A program made the translations under genes and the position numbers. From NCBI RefSeq assembly GCF_024435075.2, contig NZ_JAMZEG020000002.1:1-64000 (forward strand): 64,000 bases of DNA, written 5' to 3'. Below the pieces are notes generated by a model. It saw nothing but the letters and a program-made list of their open reading frames with translations. It searched no databases and was not told where the DNA came from. The stretch comes from Marinomonas maritima (GTDB taxonomy: Bacteria; Pseudomonadota; Gammaproteobacteria; Pseudomonadales; Marinomonadaceae). Positions 27,711-35,439 of the stretch are shown one piece after another (position 1 is the first letter of the stretch; every line of letters begins with the position of its first letter).

Positions 27711-27899
27711 ATGGCCATTACCCTCAGAAGCTACAACATTATTCGTGTTATCGATAACGGTGTAATAGTGAACTGTACTGTGCTTGAAATGTGTTATGAC
27801 TATGCTCTTGTTAAATTTAAAGATAAAAAATACAAGGTTCCTTATGGCTTGATTGATCAAGTAATCGGCCACGAACTGCTTGTCCCTTTAAGTGAATAA
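27711..27899 (+). CDS. Small protein of unknown function after uvrB
   Basis: I do not recognise the family. The 62-residue product has a strong AAAGGAGCC site 7 bases before its ATG, and lies 30 bases after uvrB in the same direction, so it is probably translated. It looks like a compact beta-rich fold (alternating hydrophobic strands such as YNIIRVI, VIVNCTVLEM and YALVKFK), without signal peptide or membrane helix. It may be read through from uvrB. Confidence 0.65.
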   Translation: MAITLRSYNIIRVIDNGVIVNCTVLEMCYDYALVKFKDKKYKVPYGLIDQVIGHELLVPLSE

Positions 27900-27939
27900 C
27901 CTATTTAAAACAAAGGCTTCAAAAAACACGGAAGAAGGC

Positions 27940-27967
27940 TTGTCAAAACCAACTCTCTGCGTATAAT
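27940..27967 (+). promoter_or_regulatory. Sigma70-type promoter of tRNA-Val
   Basis: TTGTCA at 27940-27945 and a perfect TATAAT at 27962-27967 with a 16-base spacer, ending 14 bases before the tRNA. Confidence 0.7.
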
Positions 27968-27981
27968 AGCCAACACTTTTT

Positions 27982-28058
27982 AGGACTATAGCTCAGTTGG
28001 TTAGAGCGCATCCTTGACATGGATGAGGTCGGCAGTTCGAATCTGCCTAGCCCTACCA
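27982..28058 (+). tRNA. tRNA-Val (GAC)
   Basis: A 77-base tRNA with anticodon loop TTGACAT (GAC), normal D- and T-arms and encoded CCA. The acceptor stem AGGACTA faces TAGCCCT: six pairs form, but position 4 is A opposite C69. G at position 4 would restore a perfect stem. The gene otherwise has promoter and terminator and looks functional. Confidence 0.92.
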
Positions 28059-28064
28059 AATTAT

Positions 28065-28110
28065 AAAGCCTCGACGGTTAGTGACTGCTCACAACGTCGG
28101 GGCTTTTTTG
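28065..28110 (+). terminator. Terminator of tRNA-Val
   Basis: AAGCCTCGACG pairs with CGTCGGGGCTT (one G-U) across a 16-base loop and is followed by six T. Confidence 0.8.
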
Positions 28111-28638
28111 TATCTGCAAACTATAAAGTTAAACATTCCTAAACAAAACAAGCTGAAAATAGTTAATTCTTTTCTTATGATTCTTAATATTTGATCATCT
28201 AGTGTTCAGTTCATGTTCATTGTGTGGAATCTTTTGCGCGTAAGAGGTTTTTGAAGAATGGTAGGATGTCTAACCTAGTCTACTTTAGCCTTTTATTAGT
28301 AAAACCTTAGTTCAATAGTGGCGTCTGAAAATTCGTTCTTTAGGGACTCCGAAAACCCATTTAATTTTCGGAATGATGAATTAATAACCCAACACATTAG
28401 GCGCGGGTAAGACGGCACGAGCCTAACAGGTCACTTAATAGGGCTGTAAGCCAATAGTGGTAAGGCTTTGGCGGCTTTATTTGTTAGGCTGTTAAGCAAT
28501 TAAGGTGTTTTTCTAAACTTAGAATTTAGGAAATTGCATTAGTCGCTTCTTGCTGGTGTTCTACACTCTCTTTATCTATTATTTAAAAATAAAGTTATAA
28601 TAAAACACTTAATAGCCTAACAGAAACGGCTAGAACCC
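28111..28638. other. Gene-free stretch at the left edge of the accessory segment
   Basis: No credible reading frame is present. The stretch is AT-rich and holds an 8-bp hairpin (TCCGAAAA/TTTTCGGA, 28348-28372), the attC-like element described separately, and an isolated GCCTAAC near 28613. It looks like decayed mobile DNA downstream of a tRNA gene. I saw no repeat of the tRNA 3' end that would mark an integration site. Confidence 0.5.
28421..28489 (+). other. attC-like recombination site (integron cassette type), possibly degenerate
   Basis: The 69-base element begins with GCCTAAC, fitting the RYYYAAC inverse core, and ends with GTTAGGC, fitting the GTTRRRY core; these 7-mers are perfect complements. 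Internal AAGCC (28448-28452) and GGCTT form the short inner pair expected of L boxes. Spacers are unequal, so it would be a worn site. No integrase gene is in the window. A chance palindrome cannot be excluded. Confidence 0.4.
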
Positions 28639-28639
28639 T

Positions 28640-28881
28640 TGATGGTATGGACCCACTTTAATAGACATCTCATAGCTATATAATAATAGGTAAACATGAG
28701 GTGAATTATGAGTGGAAAACGTTATACCGATGAGTTCAAAATTGAAGCCGTTAAACAAGTCACTGAGCGCGGCTATAAGATTGCAGAAGTGGCTGAGCGA
28801 CTTGGCGTTAGTTACAAAAGTATGCATGATTGGATTGCCCGATACAGCAAACCAGAAGCGAATAGAAAAGCGGACGATTCA
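28640..28881 (+). pseudogene. 5' fragment of an IS3-type insertion sequence (orfA start)
   Basis: Starting at the ATG at 28708, about 55-58 codons read as the N-terminus of an IS3-family OrfA: MSGKRYTDEFKIEAVKQ, then a helix-turn-helix with AEVAERLGVSYKSMHDWIARY. A complete OrfA has about 100 residues with a leucine zipper; here the frame runs at 28882 into the dispersed repeat and ends at 29031 in unrelated sequence. No OrfB follows. The left end may lie near 28640 (a TGGTATGGACCC-like edge). The element is dead. Confidence 0.75.
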
Positions 28882-29169
28882 GTTCGACGCGACGAAGTTG
28901 CGCGACTTTATGGAGTTTCAGAGTCATTGTTTGAAGGTTTATCTCTTACTAAAAGAACAATCTATGCCTTACTGCCTTACTGCCTTACTGCCTTAAAGCG
29001 TTGGAAAAGTGATTCTTCGATTAAAAAATGAGGCATTAAAGATCTTAAAGCGAATTTTTGCTTTCCTTTAAATGTAAGTTTTGGGCGCTAGCAAAAAGTT
29101 ACACGCTCAGCAGAGCGGAACCAAGCTTGCAAACTAGGAAGCGTTGAGAAGTAACAAATATACTTGAAG
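28882..29169 (+). repeat. Composite dispersed repeat, copy A (left and right modules)
   Basis: Left module 28882-28929 begins GTTCGACGCGACGAAGTTGC and right module 29033-29169 begins GCATTAAAGATCTTAAAGCG and contains GGGCGCTAGCAAAAAGTTAC. Both recur in copy D (31180-31454) in the same order, the left alone in copy B (29266-29320) and the right alone in copy C (30930-31009). Copy A has CTTACTGC-type tandem bases (three CTTACTGC-like units, 28969-28995) between modules. It is fused to the IS3 fragment. Confidence 0.8.
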
Positions 29170-29173
29170 ATCC

Positions 29174-29235
29174 AAAGAACAACCCCATTCTCCGCCTTCC
29201 CCTTGAAAACAAAAGGGGAAGGGACTTGGTGCTCA
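29174..29235. repeat. Palindromic CCCC/GGGG repeat, copy 1
   Basis: After AACAACCCC the sequence CCTTCCCCTT (29195-29204) pairs perfectly with AAGGGGAAGG (29213-29222), and GTGCT follows. A related unit lies at 47921-48067. It resembles the CCCTAACCCTCTCCC-type palindromes scattered in many bacterial genomes. Confidence 0.65.
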
Positions 29236-29265
29236 GTAAACGTTACCTTTTGTGTTTGAAAACCT

Positions 29266-29320
29266 GATGAAGTCAGCTCGACGCGACGAAGTTGCGCGAC
29301 TTTATGGAATTTCAGAGTCA
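29266..29320 (+). repeat. Composite dispersed repeat, copy B (left module only)
   Basis: Shares GATGAAGT, then CGACGCGACGAAGTTGCGCG and ACTTTATGG with copies A and D. The following ATCTATG and CTTACTGCCTTA around 29351 also match copy A, but no right module is present. Confidence 0.75.
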
Positions 29321-29404
29321 GTTAAAAATGCTCTTCTGATCAACACTAAAACGATCTATGTCTTACTGCCTTAGAGCATTGTATACGAAGCATTTGAATG
29401 ACAT

Positions 29405-29437
29405 TAAAAAACCATCTTATAGCATAAGATGGTTTTG
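29405..29437 (-). terminator. Terminator of aztD
   Basis: AACCATCTTA and TAAGATGGTT form a perfect 10-bp stem around TAGCA type loop bases. On the minus strand it is followed by a run of T, 24 bases after the aztD stop. Confidence 0.8.
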
Positions 29438-29460
29438 GGTTTTACTTGAGGGGTGTAGGT

Positions 29461-30681
29461 TTAGTGGCTAATACCACTTCCTCCTACGACAGTAATATTA
29501 TAAGGCGTTCCTTCAACGACTACGGTGTCGATTTCTGAGAAATCTTTTGTGCTAATGCGACGTACTAAACCAGCAATTGGGTCCGTCATGATGATTTCAT
29601 CTCCCGCCATTGCTAGGCGCGGGCGTGGATCGTTCCAGTGTCCGTCCATGCTGTATGGTTTAGTGACACGTGCACTGTCTTCAATTTCACCGTTTAATAA
29701 GTTGATTCGGTGGATTTGTCCATCTTCTGTTAAGACATAAGCATTTTGGATTTTTACGGGGTCAAGAATGAAGTCAATACGTCGAAAGGGAAGTTCCACT
29801 AGCTGCATGTAAGGTGATTCTGTCGGATCGATGATAGCTAAGTTCTTGGCACCGTAGCTAGCTAAGAATACTTGGAATGATTTTGCGCCTTTAAGTGTGC
29901 CCGACATTTCGTCTTTGGGGAAGTTTGAAGGGTAAGGTAACATTTTATATTGAGTTTCGTTCTTACCTGATTTTGCTACTAGGACACCTTCCTCACAGCC
30001 GACCGCTAGGTAAGTGCCTGAAAAAGCTTCACCATGCAGTCCAGTACAGGTTTGCAAGTCTCCGGTCGGTGTTCCATCTGAACTTACGTTTTGTAAGCCA
30101 ATACGTGGTGGCGCATGACCTTCTTCAGCCTCGTCCGATGCGATGCTTGATAACCAGTTGTCGCCCCAAGGTACAACGATGCCATGATGTGCATGTTTTT
30201 GGTGAATTTGTGTTTCTTTGATAGTGCCTTTGGCTAATTCAGCGTTGTCTAATACGCTGGCGTAACCGCCTTTGTCAAAGTTAATTGACACGCGATTACC
30301 ATGGTCAATAACATGAAAGGGTCGTGGGCCCTGTATGGATGCTTTTACTGCCTCTGGGTCATGGATTTCGATATCTGCGTGATCACCATGATTATGGGTA
30401 TGGAATCCTGATTGAATGAAATTTACCTGATCATGATCAGATTGTACGGCAACGATGACAGAGTTATCAGCAACAGAGTAAAGCTTTGTCTGCCCTATAG
30501 TATTGAATGTCCAATGCTTTTTTGGTGTATTTAAGTCAAAAGCGGTTACGCGAGGAGCGTCATGATCGCCAACAAATACGCGATAAAGTGTCACGTTGTC
30601 ATCATCATGATGCTCGCTTGCAATTGCGGCCGTAGCCAAACTCATCGCAAGAAGGCTAGCGCCGCCAAGAAGTTTTATCAT
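29461..30681 (-). CDS. aztD: Periplasmic zinc metallochaperone AztD
   Basis: AztD is a periplasmic beta-propeller that binds zinc and passes it to the zinc ABC transporter binding protein AztC. I start at MIKLLGGASL (ATGGAGAA upstream), giving 406 residues with a signal peptide ending near SEHH. Characteristic features are the N-terminal HHDDDN, the His-rich loop with HTHNHGDHADIEIHD (about 95-110), KHAHHGIVVP, and the C-terminal YSMDGHWNDPRPRLAMAGD. The aztABC transporter genes are not beside it. A Zur-box-like palindrome lies 94 bases upstream, and the gene is surrounded by repeats, so recent mobility is likely. Confidence 0.88.
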   Translation of the reverse strand: MIKLLGGASLLAMSLATAAIASEHHDDDNVTLYRVFVGDHDAPRVTAFDLNTPKKHWTFNTIGQTKLYSVADNSVIVAVQSDHDQVNFIQSGFHTHNHGDHADIEIHDPEAVKASIQGPRPFHVIDHGNRVSINFDKGGYASVLDNAELAKGTIKETQIHQKHAHHGIVVPWGDNWLSSIASDEAEEGHAPPRIGLQNVSSDGTPTGDLQTCTGLHGEAFSGTYLAVGCEEGVLVAKSGKNETQYKMLPYPSNFPKDEMSGTLKGAKSFQVFLASYGAKNLAIIDPTESPYMQLVELPFRRIDFILDPVKIQNAYVLTEDGQIHRINLLNGEIEDSARVTKPYSMDGHWNDPRPRLAMAGDEIIMTDPIAGLVRRISTKDFSEIDTVVVEGTPYNITVVGGSGISH

Positions 30682-30774
30682 TCGGTTTTCTCCATTAAAT
30701 GTATCGTTGTTTTGTTCGCTTGTAGAGCTGCTTTGCAGGCATTTATACAAATAAGATTGAGCATTATTTGATAT

Positions 30775-30787
30775 GTTATAATATAAC
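30775..30787 (-). promoter_or_regulatory. Zur-box-like palindrome upstream of aztD
   Basis: GTTATAATATAAC has perfect 6-bp arms (GTTATA/TATAAC) around one base and matches the core of the gammaproteobacterial Zur operator. It lies 94 bases before the aztD start, on a gene whose product handles zinc, which supports zinc-repressed expression. Binding is inferred. Confidence 0.7.
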
Positions 30788-30929
30788 TTAATTTTTACAG
30801 TTACAACGCATCAATACCAAAGTGACTTTCTTAATCGGGGAAAGCATCGCGTGACGGGGCTATAAAACTAGGGAGTGCCTTACGATGTAGGGAGCGTCGC
30901 AAAAGCGATTTTTCGATAAAAGAAATTAA

Positions 30930-31009
30930 GCATTAAAGATCTTAAAGCGAATTTTTGCTTTCCTTATAAGCGTAAGTTTTGGGCGCTAGCAAAAAGTTGC
31001 CCGCCCAGC
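30930..31009 (+). repeat. Composite dispersed repeat, copy C (right module only)
   Basis: Begins GCATTAAAGATCTTAAAGCG and continues to GGGCGCTAGCAAAAAGTT as in copies A and D, then diverges (GCCCGCCCAGC). It follows a GCGTCGCAAAAGCGATTTTTC hairpin-like piece (split here as GCGTCGC and GCGATTTTTC). Confidence 0.75.
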
Positions 31010-31179
31010 TTTTTTCTGAATTAAGGAGCGGAATAAAGTTTAGGAATGCAAAGTGTTTGAATGGAACATGAATTCCACGTCGGTCTGAAGCCGCGACTTA
31101 CAATGAAAGCTCCGCTTTCGGCACATTACGCTGCGCTAATGATGCCCTACGGCCTTTGGTGTTACATCGTTGAAGTCCC

Positions 31180-31454
31180 GATGAAGTTAGTTCGACGCGA
31201 CGAAGTTGCGCGACTTTATGGCGTTTCAGGGTCATTGCTTGACGAGCTGTCTCCCGTCGAATAAACCATCTATGCCTTACGATATAACGAGCGTACGGGA
31301 ACAATCATGTTCTTACGCAGAAAAGGAGGCATTAAAGATCTTAAAGCGAATTTTTGGTTACTTTTTGGGCGCTAGCAAAAAGTTACACGCTCAGCAGAGC
31401 GGAGCCAAGCTTGCAAACTAGGAAGCGTTGAGAAGTAACAAATATACTTGAAGC
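31180..31454 (+). repeat. Composite dispersed repeat, copy D (left and right modules)
   Basis: Left module 31180-31238 and right module 31329-31454 match copy A in order and direction, with about 90 bases of less similar sequence between. From ACACGCTCAGCAGAGCGG to CAAATATACTTGAAG the two copies are nearly identical. Copies A and D are direct repeats flanking aztD. Confidence 0.8.
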
Positions 31455-31461
31455 TCAAATA

Positions 31462-31487
31462 AAAAAAGCCCCGTATGGCGGGGCTAT
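31462..31487 (-). terminator. Probable terminator of ppsA
   Basis: AGCCCCG and CGGGGCT form a stem; on the minus strand a run of seven T follows. It lies about 150 bases after the ppsA stop, inside the repeat region. Confidence 0.65.
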
Positions 31488-31636
31488 AAAACTAGAGAGT
31501 GACATACGATAAGGTCACGCGCTGTTGTTACACAGCATTCTGACCCGATGACGCACTTTTCAATGCGTCATCAAGATGCAGATCGGTTTGAAGATGAGCC
31601 AATGTTTTAGCTCTTTAGCTCGCCTTGAAAAATGTA

Positions 31637-34036
31637 TTAAATAACATTTTTATTTAGTGATGTGCTTTTTAACACTTCATCCAAATGTAACCATGTTTCG
31701 ATCACGGTATCTGGGTTAAGGGACATGCTTTCGATTCCCTGAGCCACTAACCAGTCAGCAAAATCGGCGTGGTCGGATGGACCTTGGCCACAGATACCAA
31801 CGTATTTACCTTGTTCGCGACAGGCGGTAATCGCCATTTTTAGCAGTTTTTTGACGGCAGGATTGCGTTCGTCGAACTTGTCAGCGATCAATCCAGAGTC
31901 GCGGTCTAGCCCTAGCGTCAATTGGGTTAAATCGTTTGAGCCGATAGAGAAGCCATCGAAGTATTGTAGGAATTCATCCGCTAATAATGCGTTGGATGGT
32001 AATTCGCACATCATAATGACTTTTAATCCGTTTTCGCCACGAGCCAAACCTTGTTCTGCTAGAAGCTCGGTGACTTGCTGTGCTTCTTCTAAGGTACGCA
32101 CAAACGGAATCATGATTTGTACATTGGTCAGTCCCATGACGTTACGAACGCGACGGATGGCTTCACATTCTAGGGCGAAGCAATCGCGGAATGACGCATC
32201 TATGTAGCGCGCCGCACCACGGAAACCAAGCATTGGATTTTCTTCGTCTGGTTCAAACAACGGACCGCCGACAAGGTTGTGGTATTCGTTTGACTTAAAG
32301 TCAGACAAACGCACGATGACTGGCTTGCTGGAGAAAGAACACGCCAATGTGGCTACGCCTTCGACGAGTTTATCGACGTAGAATTCCACTGGGCTGTTGT
32401 AACCCGCGATTCGGTGGTCGATTTCTTCTTGTAAAGCAGGTGTCATGTCTGTGTAGTTCAATAGCGCTTTCGGGTGAATGCCGATCATGCGGTTGATGAT
32501 GAATTCCAATCGAGCCAAGCCAATACCCGCATTGGGTAGCATGGCAAAGTCGAAGGCGCGGTTTGGATTGCCGACGTTCATCATGATTTTGACCGGTAGC
32601 TCTGGCATGTTGCCGACTTCAGAAGTGATGATGTCGAATGGTAATTCGCCTTGGTAAACAAAGCCCATGTCACCTTGTGCACAAGAGACGGTCACGCTTT
32701 GTCCATCTTTTAACACGTCTGTCGCGTCGCCACAGCCAACCACAGCCGGAATGCCGAGTTCGCGTGCAATAATGGCCGCGTGACAAGTGCGTCCGCCACG
32801 ATTGGTGACAATCGCAGAAGCGCGCTTCATGATCGGTTCCCAATCTGGGTCGGTAATATCGGTTACTAATATATCGCCTGGTTCAATACGATCCATTTCG
32901 GCAATTGAAGACAATACTTTGACTTTCCCTGTGCCGATCTTGTGACCAATGGCGCGACCAGTGATCATTACGCTAGATGTTTGTTTTAGGTTGTAACGCT
33001 CCATGCTTTGGGCGTTGCCTTGGCTGCGTACGGTTTCTGGTCGAGCCTGAACAATGTAGATCTTGCCGTCGATGCCATCTTTTGCCCATTCAATGTCCAT
33101 CGGACGTTGGTAATGGCTTTCGATGATGCACGCTTGGCGAGCAAGGTCTTCAATCTCATCATTGGTGAGTGCGAAACGATTTTGATCATCTAAAGCGACT
33201 GGCACGATTTTGACAAATTCGTCATCGCCGCCGACGTCGGCGTATTCCATTTTTTGTGCTTTGCTGCCTAGGCTCTTACGGACAACGGCAGGGCGGTTCG
33301 CTGCAAGTGTTGGCTTGTGAACGTAGTATTCATCTGGATTGACTGTACCTTGTACAACCATTTCGCCTAAACCGTACGCTGCCGTGATGAAAACGACTTC
33401 GTCAAAACCAGATTCTGTGTCTAGGGTGAAAAGTACACCGGAAGCGCCAATGTCACTGCGCACCATTTTTTGAATACCAGCGGACAAAGACACGCCTTGG
33501 TGTTCGAAGCCTTGGTGTACACGGTATGAAATAGCGCGATCGTTAAAGAGGGATGCAAAAACGCGTTTGACGGAGGCTTTGATGTCTGCCAATCCTTTGA
33601 CGTTTAAGTAAGTTTCTTGCTGACCAGCGAAAGAAGCGTCTGGTAAATCTTCTGCGGTCGCGGATGAGCGAACCGCGAACGAGGTATCGTCGGCGTTGTC
33701 TTCACATAAAACGGCGAAAGCGGCTTCGATTTCTTGGTCAAATTCAGTCGAGAAGGTAGCGTCTTCAATCCATTGGCGAATTTGTGCACCGGTTTTCGCA
33801 AGCGCGTGAACGTCGTCTACGTCCAAAGCGCCAAGTGTTTGGTGAATTTTTTCGTCTAGGCCACTTTCTGTTATAAACGTTTGATAAGCATAGGAAGTGG
33901 TTGCGAAACCGTTTGGTACTTGAATACCTAGGTCTGTCAGGTTAGAAATCATTTCTCCCAAAGAGGCGTTTTTGCCGCCAACTTCACCGACATCTTCCAT
34001 ATGAAGATCTTTAAACCACTTAATAAACTTGCTCAC
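31637..34036 (-). CDS. ppsA: Phosphoenolpyruvate synthase
   Basis: PEP synthase makes phosphoenolpyruvate from pyruvate and ATP for gluconeogenesis. The 799 residues are typical. It starts at GTG after a CTGGAG site. The N-terminal nucleotide-binding part has VGGKNASLGEM, the phosphohistidine loop is GGRTCHAAIIARELG with His near 418, and the C-terminal PEP/pyruvate barrel ends with GICGQGPSDH. The regulator ppsR is divergent immediately upstream, the usual arrangement. Confidence 0.97.
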   Translation of the reverse strand: MSKFIKWFKDLHMEDVGEVGGKNASLGEMISNLTDLGIQVPNGFATTSYAYQTFITESGLDEKIHQTLGALDVDDVHALAKTGAQIRQWIEDATFSTEFDQEIEAAFAVLCEDNADDTSFAVRSSATAEDLPDASFAGQQETYLNVKGLADIKASVKRVFASLFNDRAISYRVHQGFEHQGVSLSAGIQKMVRSDIGASGVLFTLDTESGFDEVVFITAAYGLGEMVVQGTVNPDEYYVHKPTLAANRPAVVRKSLGSKAQKMEYADVGGDDEFVKIVPVALDDQNRFALTNDEIEDLARQACIIESHYQRPMDIEWAKDGIDGKIYIVQARPETVRSQGNAQSMERYNLKQTSSVMITGRAIGHKIGTGKVKVLSSIAEMDRIEPGDILVTDITDPDWEPIMKRASAIVTNRGGRTCHAAIIARELGIPAVVGCGDATDVLKDGQSVTVSCAQGDMGFVYQGELPFDIITSEVGNMPELPVKIMMNVGNPNRAFDFAMLPNAGIGLARLEFIINRMIGIHPKALLNYTDMTPALQEEIDHRIAGYNSPVEFYVDKLVEGVATLACSFSSKPVIVRLSDFKSNEYHNLVGGPLFEPDEENPMLGFRGAARYIDASFRDCFALECEAIRRVRNVMGLTNVQIMIPFVRTLEEAQQVTELLAEQGLARGENGLKVIMMCELPSNALLADEFLQYFDGFSIGSNDLTQLTLGLDRDSGLIADKFDERNPAVKKLLKMAITACREQGKYVGICGQGPSDHADFADWLVAQGIESMSLNPDTVIETWLHLDEVLKSTSLNKNVI

Positions 34037-34178
34037 AAGAGACTCCAGTTTTTTTATAAATTAATAGTAGGAATAGTTTTATAGCCAGTTTCTTTGTACA
34101 TCAGGTCTTAGCGCTTTAGGTGCTTGTCAAAGTACTTGATCTGGGTTCATTGTATGTAGGGTAGTTGCTTTGAATAAA

Positions 34179-34192
34179 ATCGATTATTCGAT
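34179..34192. promoter_or_regulatory. Palindrome upstream of ppsR (site 1)
   Basis: ATCGA-TTAT-TCGAT is a perfect palindrome in the ppsA/ppsR divergent promoter region. A close relative lies just after ppsR at 35077. It may be an operator, but no known regulator consensus is matched. Confidence 0.3.
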
Positions 34193-34255
34193 GTAGTTTT
34201 ATTTCAATCGAAAAAACGAATGTCGTTAGATAACAACAAAATAGGTGGAAATTGA

Positions 34256-35059
34256 ATGAAAGTGTATTTTGTCTCAGATGGGACTGCGATCACGGCAGAG
34301 GTGTTTGGCTCGGCAATGTTGTCGTTTTTTGATGTGGCAGTAGAAACAAAAAGCGTGCCTTTTTTGACCACTAAAGATCAGGCTGAAGGATTAAAGCAGC
34401 AGATTAACTTGGAAGTGCAGCAAGGTATTGCGTTGTTGGTTTTTTATACTATTTCAGATATAGCCATTCGAGATATTGTCCAATCTTGTGATTGTCACTG
34501 TTACAATTTATTTGGCGATTTACTGCTGCCTATTGAAAAAGCCTTAGGGGTTAAAGCACAACCCACTGCGCGAAAAGCACATGGTATGAAAGAAGGGGTT
34601 TATGATGGGCGTATAGATGCCATCAACTATGCGCTGGCAAACGATGACGGCGCATCCATCAAAAATTTCGATCAAGCGGACATTATTTTACTGGGTGTCT
34701 CTCGCTCTGGAAAAACACCGACCAGTTTGTATTTAGCCATGCAATACGGCATTAAAGCGGCAAACTACCCGATTACCGAAGATGATTTTTCTTCTCCAGG
34801 TTTGCCCAAGGTGCTAAAAGACCACAAGAAAAAACTGTTTGGATTGACCATAGACGCTCAGCGTTTGCATGAAATTCGTACAGGCCGTATGGCGGCGAGT
34901 AAATACGCGTCTTCTCGTCAATGTCGTTATGAGGTAGACGAAGTGGAGTCCTTGTATCGCCAAGAGCGCATTCCTTTTTTGAACTCGACAAAACTGTCTG
35001 TGGAAGAAATTTCCACCAAAGTGATGGCAGAAATGAATTTGGTGCGTCACAGACAGTAA
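34256..35059 (+). CDS. ppsR: PEP synthase regulatory kinase/phosphorylase
   Basis: PpsR inactivates PEP synthase by ADP-dependent phosphorylation and reactivates it by Pi-dependent removal. The 267 residues (DUF299 family) start with YFVSDGTAITAE, and the P-loop is GVSRSGKTPTSLYLA at about 148-162, followed by NYPI. The divergent neighbour is its target, ppsA. The upstream TAGGTGG provides a binding site. Confidence 0.96.
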   Translation: MKVYFVSDGTAITAEVFGSAMLSFFDVAVETKSVPFLTTKDQAEGLKQQINLEVQQGIALLVFYTISDIAIRDIVQSCDCHCYNLFGDLLLPIEKALGVKAQPTARKAHGMKEGVYDGRIDAINYALANDDGASIKNFDQADIILLGVSRSGKTPTSLYLAMQYGIKAANYPITEDDFSSPGLPKVLKDHKKKLFGLTIDAQRLHEIRTGRMAASKYASSRQCRYEVDEVESLYRQERIPFLNSTKLSVEEISTKVMAEMNLVRHRQ

Positions 35060-35439
35060 GACTGAACCGGAAAACAATCGAATAATTCGATGTATTGACG
35101 CTTTAGTGTGGAAATATAGACAAAAAAGTAATGAAAAAATTTGGGTTAGGTCAAAAAAGCATGACGAACATGAAGAGTAAGGCCCCTAATATAGAACCAT
35201 AATGACAATTTGTTGTGTAATTACTAAATACCCCAGAGATAGAGTGTGTAGATAATGTTAAGAGCAGCGCTAACTTGGAGAGTATTTAGTGAATATGCTC
35301 TATAATAACGATTAATCGAACGTATTAGCCGCTTGGTCCACGTGACAACCGAGTGCAGGAATCGTTCTGAATAGTAAGATGTTCATATTTCTACTTTATA
35401 AAAGGGTGTCTTATTAAAAAAACCAAGGATAAAAATACA
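35060..35439. other. Intergenic region between ppsR and rnr
   Basis: The 380 bases have no gene I can support. They include the palindrome ATCGAATAATTCGAT at 35077-35091, nearly the same as the one before ppsR, and a TATAAT at 35301-35306 that may be the rnr -10, although no -35 at normal spacing is seen. The long leader of rnr, about 130 bases, shows no clear fold to me. Confidence 0.45.

Larger units (their letters stand above)
30682..31636. other. Gene-free repeat-bearing stretch between aztD and ppsA
   Basis: About 955 bases without a credible gene. It holds the Zur-type palindrome (30775-30787), two copies of a GGGGCTATAAAACTAG string (30856 and 31481), right module copy C, a full composite repeat copy D, and the ppsA terminator. 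Short frames that cross the repeats have no start signals and are not counted as genes. Confidence 0.6.

Noticed and set aside
28969..28995. Short tandem CTTACTGC-like units as a CRISPR or VNTR
   Set aside because: Only three or so units of 8 bases without spacers; neither CRISPR nor of clear biological meaning.
31061..31264. Frames crossing repeat copy D
   Set aside because: The similarity to part of the frame at 28708 comes from the shared repeat, and no ribosome-binding site is present.
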